A stretch of DNA of 64,000 nt from an uncultured Lachnospiraceae bacterium (GTDB lineage: Bacteria > Bacillota > Clostridia > Lachnospirales > Lachnospiraceae), in the NCBI GenBank assembly GCA_947652735.1, contig CANTEG010000003.1, forward strand, positions 62,001 to 126,000, given 5' to 3'. Numbering within the stretch: the stretch's first letter is position 1; each line of letters opens with the position of its first letter. Shown here piece after piece: positions 27,551-36,092 of the stretch. The position numbers and the translations under genes were made by a program. Under the pieces are notes generated by a model. The model made no database searches. It was not told the DNA's origin and saw only the letters and a list, made by a program, of their open reading frames with translations.

Positions 27551-29970
27551 TGGCAAAGAAGAAACCTGAAAAAGTGAATAAAGTTCTTGCAGAAGGCATT
27601 GAGCTTGGCTATGGCTTCTTCGAACAAAGAGAAAGCCGTCTTCATACATTGCTTTTAAAGGGAATCATCGTCTATCTTATTTCAATGGGAAGCATAGGCT
27701 TTTATTTGTCTGCCTTTGACATAGACTACAATAAACAGCTTTGCCATGTGGCAATCTTAATTATGTCGCTTTTATGTGCCATGTTGTATTACAAGCTTCT
27801 TGTGGAGAATTTGGGATATTTGGTTTTGCTGGTTGGCTTTATCGGTCTTGTCGCAGTGTTCCGAAGATATATCAACAGTGGATTTTATGCAATCGTAAAT
27901 ATAACGGTGAACAACGCGGCGGAATATTTCCATGTGGAGATACAAAGACTGTATCAGGAGCAGATAGAGGACAGGTATCTGACTGTCACATGTGTTGTGC
28001 TGTTTATCGGCTTTGTGCTTGATGTATTTTTAAATGTCTATATATCGAGACGTATGCAGTACGTTACAGTTGCATTTGTGGTAATGTCATTAAACCTGAT
28101 ACCCCTTTATCTCGTAGAGGAGCCTGACCCGCTGTATGCGGTAATGCTTATGTCGGGCATGGTGATGGCATACGTTTTCAAGTCGGGACAGCATTACAGT
28201 CCACAGGTATCCATAAAAAGAAATGATAACGGCTTCATCGAAAAGGGCAAGGACAAGAAGAAACGGAAAAGTGAGCTGTTTTATGTGTCGGACATCAAGG
28301 CAATGCTCCAAGCAGGTGTCACAGGAATTGTATTTGTCCTTATGGTTGTTCTTGGTGTAAATGTGCTGAGACCGAGAGAATCCTTCAACGTAGGTTATGC
28401 AGGAAACAAATATAAAGATATAAGTGTTGCAGCGATGACAACCATTTTGCTAGACGGCTGGCAGGGCTTTTTTGGACAGTCCTATGACGTTGGTGGTATG
28501 GACAGCGGGCGGCTGGGAAATGTTTCGTCAGTCAGGCTTGATTACCAGACGGATTTAATCGTTGAGATGACACCGTACAGTTATGGTACGGTATATTTGA
28601 AAGGCTTTGTGGGTGAACTGTACAATCCTTATGCCAATGAGTGGACAAACATAATGGGAACCAATTATGAGCTTTCGGGCAAGGACTGGAGTACTTATGT
28701 ATATGAGAGCGAGGATGGAAAAGAAACGGACAATTTAGATGCGGAATATGCGGTAAGAAACTATAATGAAATGCTGGCATATAAGGATGCATACGAAAAT
28801 AATCAGGATTACAGTGCAAAGGCTGCCATGAATATCTGGATTATGGACTATGCGGTCAGACAGGGATGCAAACCATATTACATGGAGAGCAGCAGTTATA
28901 TTGGTGAGGGCAGCGGCTATAACAGAGGCAGGAGTTATATATATTATCCAAGCTTTGGTGCAAGCAGTATTTATACCAAGCCTGAATACACGGATTTGGA
29001 TTTATATGTGCCAGAGGAAAATATTCCTGCAATTGAGGAGACACTTGCGGCAGCAGGTGCAGCAGGCTCCGATGAGCAGATTATAGAGGCGGTCACAGAA
29101 TACTATCAAAACAATATTCCCTACACCATAAGACCGGGACGCACACCGAGAAATACGGATTTCGTAAATTACTTTTTACAGGAAAACAAAAAAGGGTATT
29201 GTGCCCATTATGCATCGGCAGCCGTGCTTATGTTCCGCTATATGGGAATTCCTGCAAGGTATGTTGAGGGCTATGCCATTGACTATATCCAGATGGCAAA
29301 CGGCGACTTGGTTGAGGGTGCCGAGTATGCGGATTACTATGACGGATACTCGGAGATTGGAGAAACGGCATTAATCCGTATTGATGTAACGGATGCGGAT
29401 GCACATGCGTGGGTTGAGGTATATACACCAACGAGAGGATGGCATGTGGTGGATGTTACGCCGTCGGGAGAGAGGGAGGATGTGGAGGACTTTTGGACGC
29501 TGTTCGAGGAATATATGGATGACTCGGATGACAGTGATGACGACGGAACGAATCTGAACATAACAAACCTGAGAATACCGACAAAGGTGTTACGGACAAT
29601 TTTCTTTGGCTTTGTGGGAATTGCGGGTGCAATTATATTGGTTGTGGCAGGAAGAAAGGGAATAAAAGAGCTTTCCCTGTATATAAAATATGTGAAAGCA
29701 GGAATGAATGACAAACTTATATACGAATATGCCAAATTCAGACGAAAGCTTGTGAAGAAAAATCAGCAGCTCGGCAACCTGATAAATTACCGCGAGCAGA
29801 TAACATATATTATGAGCATGACGGAACAAACATCAGAGCGGGAGGCGGCACTTGAGACAGAAGCCCGGCAGGTAATTGATATATTGGAGCGGGCGGGATT
29901 CGGAGCAGATGAAATATCCGAAACTGAGTATAATCAGGCTGTAAGGTTCTTTAAAACAGTGGGGAAATAG
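27550..29970 (+). CDS. Membrane transglutaminase-like protein (TgpA-like)
   Basis: An 806-residue protein starting with GTG overlapping the DUF58 stop. About six helices lie in residues 30-215 and another at about 260-282. A long extracytoplasmic part follows, containing a transglutaminase-like core with the triad Cys in KGYCAHYASA (about 551), His in DADAHAWVEVY (about 617) and Asp in WHVVDVTPSG (about 635). A final helix lies at about 677-700, followed by a cytoplasmic tail of about 100 residues. This is the TgpA layout. The triad is intact, so it is likely an active cysteine protease or cross-linking enzyme at the cell surface. The substrate is unknown. It is the last gene of the moxR operon. 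Confidence 0.93.
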   Translation: MAKKKPEKVNKVLAEGIELGYGFFEQRESRLHTLLLKGIIVYLISMGSIGFYLSAFDIDYNKQLCHVAILIMSLLCAMLYYKLLVENLGYLVLLVGFIGLVAVFRRYINSGFYAIVNITVNNAAEYFHVEIQRLYQEQIEDRYLTVTCVVLFIGFVLDVFLNVYISRRMQYVTVAFVVMSLNLIPLYLVEEPDPLYAVMLMSGMVMAYVFKSGQHYSPQVSIKRNDNGFIEKGKDKKKRKSELFYVSDIKAMLQAGVTGIVFVLMVVLGVNVLRPRESFNVGYAGNKYKDISVAAMTTILLDGWQGFFGQSYDVGGMDSGRLGNVSSVRLDYQTDLIVEMTPYSYGTVYLKGFVGELYNPYANEWTNIMGTNYELSGKDWSTYVYESEDGKETDNLDAEYAVRNYNEMLAYKDAYENNQDYSAKAAMNIWIMDYAVRQGCKPYYMESSSYIGEGSGYNRGRSYIYYPSFGASSIYTKPEYTDLDLYVPEENIPAIEETLAAAGAAGSDEQIIEAVTEYYQNNIPYTIRPGRTPRNTDFVNYFLQENKKGYCAHYASAAVLMFRYMGIPARYVEGYAIDYIQMANGDLVEGAEYADYYDGYSEIGETALIRIDVTDADAHAWVEVYTPTRGWHVVDVTPSGEREDVEDFWTLFEEYMDDSDDSDDDGTNLNITNLRIPTKVLRTIFFGFVGIAGAIILVVAGRKGIKELSLYIKYVKAGMNDKLIYEYAKFRRKLVKKNQQLGNLINYREQITYIMSMTEQTSEREAALETEARQVIDILERAGFGADEISETEYNQAVRFFKTVGK

Positions 29971-30001
29971 GTCAATCGGAATTTGGTGATTGACCTGTTT
30001 T
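29970..30001. terminator. Terminator between convergent operons
   Basis: GGTCAATC (29970-29977) pairs with GATTGACC (29988-29995), followed by TGTTTTA. It starts on the last base of the transglutaminase stop and serves the plus strand. The minus-strand gene ends at 30000, inside it. Confidence 0.75.
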
Positions 30002-30821
30002 ACTCTGCGGGAACGAGCCCGATGCCATAGACTCCATTGTCCTTTTGATATTGGAATAACGTGTAATCGCTAAAATCTTCTCCAAAATTTTTAAGCTGAA
30101 CATTATATATGGATAATAGCTCAGCATCCGATAAGTCAATTTGTGAGTAGCCTCGTGGCATAGTATTGTAGGAGGACTTGGAGATATCGCCAAGTTTTAT
30201 GTTTGTTACATAATCCGAAGAAACAAACATATTTGTAATCAGGTTATCCTGCATTTCAGGCAGACTTTTTCCCTTTGTGTAGGTGCCTGCATTTGTTTCA
30301 GCGGCAAGAATTGTACCGCTTTCGGACATGAGAATCGTGTGGTATTCTGTTGAATCATATTTCGAAAAGCGGATTTCCCACAAGTAAGCAGAATAGCTTT
30401 CAAAGGTTGTGTCAATATACCGGTAAAGATTACAGTTAAAGGAGTACCAGTTGTTGTAAGCTGAAAAAAGACTGACAGGATACAAATCACACTGGTAATA
30501 CCAGTTTAACCGTGATTTCGCTATGGAAATTGCCTCTGATTCAGTTAAAAATCCCTCTGATATATCGCAAGGGGACATTGTGCTGTCCCATGTGGAATAT
30601 ATGAGTCGGATTCGGTCAAGACTGGAAAGCTTACTGGAAGCATTTCTCGCAGTTGCAGTTCTGGCAGTCAGGTAATAGTCATCAGGTGCCTGTACCACCT
30701 GCGACAAAGAATGTTTCACCCTGCGTTCCAAAATAAGCTTTGGCAGAACAATGGCTGCAACAACAGAAAGTATGGTTACTATAACGATTGCAATTTTTAA
30801 AATTTGATTTTTACTCTTCAT
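30000..30821 (-). CDS. Membrane-anchored protein linked to a two-component system
   Basis: A 273-residue protein with a short basic N-terminus and one helix (about 7-29, IAIVIVTILSVVAAIVLPK); the rest is outside the membrane. The frame is open to 30968, but AGGAGGTTTAC before the ATG at 30821 sets the start, and this gives an 11-bp overlap with the kinase gene upstream. No family is recognised. Such genes at the end of a sensor operon often encode accessory regulators of the kinase (compare YycH/YycI in position only). That role is a guess. The three genes are one leftward operon. Confidence 0.75.
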   Translation of the reverse strand: MKSKNQILKIAIVIVTILSVVAAIVLPKLILERRVKHSLSQVVQAPDDYYLTARTATARNASSKLSSLDRIRLIYSTWDSTMSPCDISEGFLTESEAISIAKSRLNWYYQCDLYPVSLFSAYNNWYSFNCNLYRYIDTTFESYSAYLWEIRFSKYDSTEYHTILMSESGTILAAETNAGTYTKGKSLPEMQDNLITNMFVSSDYVTNIKLGDISKSSYNTMPRGYSQIDLSDAELLSIYNVQLKNFGEDFSDYTLFQYQKDNGVYGIGLVPAE

Positions 30822-32229
30822 GTAAACCTCCGAATTCAATCGACATACAGGTTCCTCTGCCCACAGTGCTGGATATTGCAAACCGTGCGTTGTGGCTGTC
30901 AAATATGGCTGCGGCAAGGGAAAGACCCAAGCCCGCACCTCCCTCGCGGCGTGAACGGGATTTATCAATCATGTAAAATTCGTCGCATATTTTAGCAAGG
31001 TGCTCCTCAGATATTCCTATGCCATAATCCTGAATTTCAAATAAATAGCCGTTATCTGTTTTTTTGCCGGACAAAATAACCTTGCTGCCCTCAGGGGATG
31101 CTTTTCTGGCATTATCTAAAAGATTGATAAAGGCAGAACAAAGAAGGTCTGTGTCTCCCTGTATTGTTGCATTTTCTACATTTACCACAAGACTTAAATT
31201 GCGTTTGCCATACTCGGGCATCACGCTTACAGCAGATTTTTGGGCAAGCATGGAAGTGGATATGGCGGAAAATGTAATGATATTTTCCTTTGCATGTATG
31301 AAATCAAAAAGCTTGTGTGACATGGTCTCAAGTCTTTTTCCTTCATTGAATATATAGGACGCTGCCATCACCTGATTTTCACGCGACAGCTCCTTGGAAC
31401 GGATTGTATCGGCATATCCGATAATGGATGTCATGGGGGTTTTGATTTCATGGGTGAAATCAGCGACAAACTGGTCCTTACGTGCCACCATATCCTTAAG
31501 CTCGTCAACATGGTCAGATACTGACTGTGCCATATTGTTATAGGTTTTGGCAAGGGTGCCGACCTCATCGTTTGAAGAAATGTCGGCGCGCACGTCGTAG
31601 TTGCCCTGACCAAAGCTGGCTGAAACCGTATTTAAGCGTTCAAGCGGTTTTGTGAGAAGCTTGCTTATAATGTACATGGTTACGCCACATAGGGCAAGTA
31701 CAATGATAAGAAGTATTCTGAAATAATTGGACTGCTGTGCTATCAGCAGATAAGTATCGGTTATGTTTCGTTTGTTTACAATGTTTAATGTTTTATTTAA
31801 AAAGGTGCTGGCAGATGTGACGGTGATATACATGTCATCACCCTCCGTTGTGATTTCGTAGCCTTTTTTACCCATGGTTGTGTTTTCCCAAAGCTCAGAA
31901 GAGGGCAAAACGGCATCGGATGTACTGGAATACATTGTATTGCCATTAAATACGATAAAAATTTGTGATTCATTTGCTGACATATTTGCCAAGACATCCC
32001 TGCCAACTTCCTGAAATCCGTTAGTGTAGTCAGAATTTTTTTCGTCTACCTCACTGAGCAGTCTGTATTCAATCATTGCCTGCAATATATTATTTTCCTC
32101 TATAGCACTTTTAATCTGATTATCAAGAGAAAGCTGATAGCTTTTGTTAATCATAAAGTAGCCTACAGTTCCAATGGCGATAGATAACAATATAATGTTG
32201 GAGATAAGAACCTTGTATCTGAATTTCAT
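30811..32229 (-). CDS. Sensor histidine kinase
   Basis: Full-length class I kinase, 472 residues. It has an N-terminal helix (about 8-28), an extracytoplasmic domain of about 135 residues, a second helix (about 168-190), HAMP to about 245, then the H-box DFTHEIKTPMTSIIGYADT (His near 262). The N-box is INLLDNARKASPEG and the G-box GGAGLGLSLA. The ribosome site GAGGAATAACTAT supports the start. It lies 4 bp after the response regulator gene and overlaps the membrane-anchored protein gene. The divergent lipoprotein array is a possible target region. Stimulus unknown. Confidence 0.95.
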   Translation of the reverse strand: MKFRYKVLISNIILLSIAIGTVGYFMINKSYQLSLDNQIKSAIEENNILQAMIEYRLLSEVDEKNSDYTNGFQEVGRDVLANMSANESQIFIVFNGNTMYSSTSDAVLPSSELWENTTMGKKGYEITTEGDDMYITVTSASTFLNKTLNIVNKRNITDTYLLIAQQSNYFRILLIIVLALCGVTMYIISKLLTKPLERLNTVSASFGQGNYDVRADISSNDEVGTLAKTYNNMAQSVSDHVDELKDMVARKDQFVADFTHEIKTPMTSIIGYADTIRSKELSRENQVMAASYIFNEGKRLETMSHKLFDFIHAKENIITFSAISTSMLAQKSAVSVMPEYGKRNLSLVVNVENATIQGDTDLLCSAFINLLDNARKASPEGSKVILSGKKTDNGYLFEIQDYGIGISEEHLAKICDEFYMIDKSRSRREGGAGLGLSLAAAIFDSHNARFAISSTVGRGTCMSIEFGGLHEE

Positions 32230-32233
32230 ATAG

Positions 32234-32902
32234 TTATTCCTCGTAATTTTGTTTCTTCAATCGGTAGCCCGTTCTGTATATGGTGATAAGCTGATTTTCA
32301 AGGCCTGCTTTTTTCCTGAGACGCTGAATGTGCAAATCTAAGGTCCTCGTATCACCGTAATACTCGGTTTCCCAAATTGTTTCGTATATTTTTTCGCGAA
32401 ACAGGGTAATGTCAACATTTCTGACAAACAGCACAAGAAGCTCAAATTCTTTTGGAGTAAGTATAAGCTCTTTCTCATTTTTTAACACGGATTTTGTATC
32501 AAGATTTAGTGTGAGGTCTCCGTATTGAAGAATAGATGCCGCCTTATTGTAACGGCGAAGGACAACATTAATCCGTGCAAGCAGCTCCACAATTTCAAAG
32601 GGTTTGACTATGTAATCCTCAGCACCCAGTGTGAGCCCTTTGACCCTGTCGTCAAGAGTCGCCTTGGCGGTAATAAAAATAACGGGAGTTCCGGTGGGTT
32701 TAATATAGTCAAGAAGCTCATAACCGTCAATTTCGGGAAGCATGATATCAAGTAAAATAAGGTCGTAGCTTTTCGTTTCTAACAGGTCGGCAGCAGTTTT
32801 TCCGTCGTATGCCGTAAAGCACGCATAGCCTGCGTCCGTCAAATTTAGTTTTATTAAATCGGAAATAGAGACTTCATCCTCCACAATCAGAATTTTAATC
32901 AT
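32234..32902 (-). CDS. OmpR-family response regulator
   Basis: A 222-residue two-domain regulator. The receiver has acidic residues in VEDE, phospho-acceptor Asp in LILLDIMLPEIDGY, and Lys in FITAKA. The C-terminal winged helix contains LTPKEFELLVLF and TRTLDLHIQRLRKKAG. A GTG at 32914 in frame lies on the ribosome site AGGAG, so the ATG at 32902 is chosen, although the spacing (11 bases) is long. It is first in a leftward operon with its cognate kinase and is preceded by a near-perfect promoter. Confidence 0.95.
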   Translation of the reverse strand: MIKILIVEDEVSISDLIKLNLTDAGYACFTAYDGKTAADLLETKSYDLILLDIMLPEIDGYELLDYIKPTGTPVIFITAKATLDDRVKGLTLGAEDYIVKPFEIVELLARINVVLRRYNKAASILQYGDLTLNLDTKSVLKNEKELILTPKEFELLVLFVRNVDITLFREKIYETIWETEYYGDTRTLDLHIQRLRKKAGLENQLITIYRTGYRLKKQNYEE

Positions 32903-32949
32903 ACATTCTGTCACTCCTGTTTGAATAATTCATCCATAAAATTAATGTG

Positions 32950-32978
32950 ATTATAAAGGATAAAAACAAATATGTCAA
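32950..32978 (-). promoter_or_regulatory. Consensus sigma-A promoter of the two-component operon
   Basis: On the minus strand TTGACA (32978-32973) and TATAAT (32955-32950) are separated by exactly 17 bp. Both hexamers are perfect. Transcription would start about 40 bases before the regulator ATG. Confidence 0.88.
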
Positions 32979-33010
32979 AACAGACTGAAAAACTTAAAAA
33001 TATTATCTTT

Positions 33011-33058
33011 TGATGCAAAAAGGATACATTTTTATTTTATAGTAATATTAGCATAAAA
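33011..33058 (+). promoter_or_regulatory. Duplicated upstream region, copy 1
   Basis: This sequence before lipoprotein 1 aligns without gaps to 34554-34600 before lipoprotein 2. Both share TGATGCAAAAA, GAT-CATTT, and TATAGTA-TAT-AG. It probably carries the promoter copied along with the gene; TATAGT at 33038-33043 is a candidate -10. Confidence 0.55.
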
Positions 33059-33128
33059 TGCCGGGGTTTTTCCTGGCATGAAAAATTCAAATATTTATCA
33101 AAAACAGAAAACGGAGGATATAGTCATA

Positions 33129-34529
33129 ATGGATGTAAAAAAAGTATGCAAATCAGTGATTATACTTGGAATGGTTGCCTTACTCACTGCATGCGGTAAG
33201 GCAAAAAAGGATGATATAGCAGAGGAGCTAAAGGGGAATGCGGGGCTAGAGGCAAGTGCAGGGAACGCAGAAAATACAGAAAATGCGGGAAACCATACAG
33301 GCTCAGATGAAGTGCCTGATACAATTTCCTACGTTGTTGAGGGAAATGGAAATACTGCGAAAATAGACGCAAAGGTATATGCGGATGGATATGGGAGTGT
33401 TCCGGTTTTTTCAGTAAAAAGAAATGAAGATAAAGATGAATGGGTTGCTGCACAAGCAAAAAAAATATTTGATGATGGGCAGTACGATAACATAAAACCA
33501 TATGAGATACAAAGCAGGGAAGAGCTTCAGGCGGAGCTTGAATTTTACAGGGAATGTGAAGCAAATGGTTATTTGGATGCTGCGTGGCATAAAGACATTG
33601 TACAGTATATGCTGGATCATTTTAATGAATCAGATTATGTGAAGTATCCGGACGATAAGCTGGTATACACAAAAGAAGAGAAGGAAACTGGTGCTGACAA
33701 TGAAGTGCTCACATATACAATTAATGAGGCAAGCTTAAGAGGTTATGTGGATGAAAGAATATGGTCGATGAGTTACTCGGACGGAACATATGAAGACCTG
33801 TGGAATAATGATGTTGTGTCTTACGAATATATGCCTTGGCTGGAGGCACACTGCATTGAGGAAAAGGAGTATGCATACAACTTGTCAAATATATCTGAAA
33901 CATATATTCAAAATAAATGCAGCCGTGAGGATGCGGAAAAACAGGCAGAACAATTTTTGAAAAAGCATGGATTTGAAAATATGGAGCTGCTTCATATTGC
34001 ACAGGTCGAGCGTCAGCCAGAACAAGGGGATATATATGCAGATGGTTATTTGATGATATATGGAATGGAGCAGGATAAGGCACATCTGTTATTTGCGCAT
34101 TGTGCGGGAAAAACTATCATGGACTTTGAAACTCATAACTGGGCAATGCAGCCGTATGTAGAAGTACAGGTAAACAGCAATGGTGTATATAGCATAGTGA
34201 TTACGGGAAATTATGAAAAACCGGAAATGACGACGGGAGATGCGGAGATGCTCACTTTTGAGCAGGTAAATGAGATTGCAAAGGAAGAATTCACAAAAAT
34301 GCTGAATGGAAACACATCTTATACTGTAGATGTGATAGAATTTGGGTATGTTTATATCACATATGACGGACTTTCATATGCAATCGTGCCTGCATGGCGC
34401 TATTATAACGGAGATAGAAATGAAAATAAAAGAGAAGCGGTTTTAACAATTTGTGCTTTGGATGGGTCTGTTATTTCACGAAATTCGATAAATAAGTATG
34501 GGATAGGTGGAGGTCTCGTGGTCTATTGA
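33129..34529 (+). CDS. Lipoprotein, tandem paralogue 1
   Basis: A 466-residue lipoprotein with lipobox LLTAC (Cys near residue 21), followed by GKAKKDDIAEEL, a tag shared by the next three genes. The frame is open to 33078, but GGAGGATATAGTCATA and the signal peptide place the start at 33129. The mature part is acidic and soluble. A region near residues 395-435 (FGYVYITYDGLSYAIVPAWR) is nearly the same in paralogue 2. It is exposed on the outer face of the membrane. No function is recognised; I suspect a Clostridia-specific DUF family but cannot name it with confidence. Confidence 0.82.
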   Translation: MDVKKVCKSVIILGMVALLTACGKAKKDDIAEELKGNAGLEASAGNAENTENAGNHTGSDEVPDTISYVVEGNGNTAKIDAKVYADGYGSVPVFSVKRNEDKDEWVAAQAKKIFDDGQYDNIKPYEIQSREELQAELEFYRECEANGYLDAAWHKDIVQYMLDHFNESDYVKYPDDKLVYTKEEKETGADNEVLTYTINEASLRGYVDERIWSMSYSDGTYEDLWNNDVVSYEYMPWLEAHCIEEKEYAYNLSNISETYIQNKCSREDAEKQAEQFLKKHGFENMELLHIAQVERQPEQGDIYADGYLMIYGMEQDKAHLLFAHCAGKTIMDFETHNWAMQPYVEVQVNSNGVYSIVITGNYEKPEMTTGDAEMLTFEQVNEIAKEEFTKMLNGNTSYTVDVIEFGYVYITYDGLSYAIVPAWRYYNGDRNENKREAVLTICALDGSVISRNSINKYGIGGGLVVY

Positions 34530-34553
34530 TAAAAGTATTCAGGTTGTCTTTTC

Positions 34554-34600
34554 TGATGCAAAAAAGATGCATTTGTGTTGTATAGTAGTATCAGGTAAAA
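34554..34600 (+). promoter_or_regulatory. Duplicated upstream region, copy 2
   Basis: Homologous to 33011-33058 upstream of paralogue 1, with about a dozen substitutions. It lies 72 bp before the start of paralogue 2, suggesting each of the first two lipoproteins has its own promoter. Paralogues 3 and 4 have no such copy. Confidence 0.55.
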
Positions 34601-34671
34601 AAGAGAGAGTTAATATAAGGCAAAAGCTCTGATACGGAAAAACATAGTTTAATATAAGGAGAAAACGTTTT

Positions 34672-36057
34672 ATGAAATGTATGAGAAAGGCACGTTGTTT
34701 TGTTATTTTTGGTGTGATGGTATTGCTGACTGCATGCGGCAATCCCAAGAAGGATGATATAGCAGATGACTTAAGGGAAAATGTAGGTCAGGATGCAAGT
34801 GCGGGAAATGCAGTGGAAAATTCAGGTACGGATGAAATACCGGAGAATGTTTCTTATGTGATTGAAGTTGGAGGAAACACCACAAAGGTAAATGCAGAAG
34901 TGTTGGCTGACGGTTATGGGGAAGTACCTACGCTTAAAGTCGAGGAATGCACGGACAAGGACGAATGGATTCTTAAATACGCAAAGCGGCTGTTTGACGA
35001 TGGGGAGTTTCAAAATGTCAAGCCATATGCGGTACAAAGCAGGGAGGAGCTTGAAGCGGAGCTTCAGTATTATAAGGAAAAATATGCAGACGGTACGGTA
35101 TTTAGTGAGAATGATAATACATGGCAGATAGAAAACCGTCTTGAAAATTATAATGAAGAAAACCATGGGGCATATCCTGATGACAAGCTTGTATATGAAA
35201 TCCAATCAAGTGCAGAAGATGACGAATATAGCACATATAGCGATGTCCATCAGGCTTACCTGAGAGGTATGGTTGATGGAAGAACCTGGACGCTTTCCTA
35301 TTATGATGGGTATGAGGAGTTTGAGATTAATGGTGAAAAGAGGAAAGAAAGATGGATACCGCAGTTGCGTGCCCAATGTATTGATGAGGAATATTTTGTA
35401 TCAGATTCCTCAAATATAAATGAAACCTATTTGAATAATGCATGTAAACGTGAGGATGCGGAGAAGGAGGCGCAGGAGTTTTTGTACAGGCTGGGATTTG
35501 GAGAGATGGAGCTTTTACACATTGTGCAAAATAACATGCAGCCTGAAAATGGTGAGCTTAAAACGGATGGTTACACCATGGTATTTGGATTTAAACAGGG
35601 AGGTGCACATCTTCTATTTTCAGCAGGCGGTAGCGCTACTGCCATGGATATGTCTGAAAATAATACTGCTGTACAGCCTTATGTTGAGGTGGTGGTAAAC
35701 AGCAATGGCATATACAGTCTTATGATTATAGGCGCCTATAATGAAGCAGAAGTTATGTCAGACGAATCTGCAATGCTGTCCTTTGAACAGATTAATGAGA
35801 TTGCAAAGACAAGAATCACGGAGATAATGACGGACTATTCAAGCAGCTATTTTGAAATAGACGCAATCGAGTTTGGATATGTGTATATTACTTATGACGG
35901 ACTCTCCTATGCGGCAGTTCCCGTATGGAGATATTATAACGGTGAGAAGAATGATAAATTCAGGAATTCGGTTCTCACAATTTGTGCCTTGGATGGTGCA
36001 GAGATATATCCTGCTAGTAGCAGCATGTATTTTGGTTCAGGAGTAATACCATATTAA
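34672..36057 (+). CDS. Lipoprotein, tandem paralogue 2
   Basis: A 461-residue lipoprotein with lipobox LLTAC (Cys near 22) and the shared tag GNPKKDDIADDL. It is clearly paralogous to gene 1 throughout: YAVQSREELEAEL, ACKREDAEKEAQEFL, ELLHIVQNNMQPENG, and FGYVYITYDGLSYAAVPVWR near residue 402. The ribosome site AAGGAGAAAACGTTTT is good. The four genes in a row all point rightward toward an adaptor and ABC exporter locus. Function unknown; outer-face anchoring is inferred from the lipobox. Confidence 0.83.
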   Translation: MKCMRKARCFVIFGVMVLLTACGNPKKDDIADDLRENVGQDASAGNAVENSGTDEIPENVSYVIEVGGNTTKVNAEVLADGYGEVPTLKVEECTDKDEWILKYAKRLFDDGEFQNVKPYAVQSREELEAELQYYKEKYADGTVFSENDNTWQIENRLENYNEENHGAYPDDKLVYEIQSSAEDDEYSTYSDVHQAYLRGMVDGRTWTLSYYDGYEEFEINGEKRKERWIPQLRAQCIDEEYFVSDSSNINETYLNNACKREDAEKEAQEFLYRLGFGEMELLHIVQNNMQPENGELKTDGYTMVFGFKQGGAHLLFSAGGSATAMDMSENNTAVQPYVEVVVNSNGIYSLMIIGAYNEAEVMSDESAMLSFEQINEIAKTRITEIMTDYSSSYFEIDAIEFGYVYITYDGLSYAAVPVWRYYNGEKNDKFRNSVLTICALDGAEIYPASSSMYFGSGVIPY

Positions 36058-36092
36058 CAATAACAGGGTTTACGTTCAGGGAGGGATATTTG

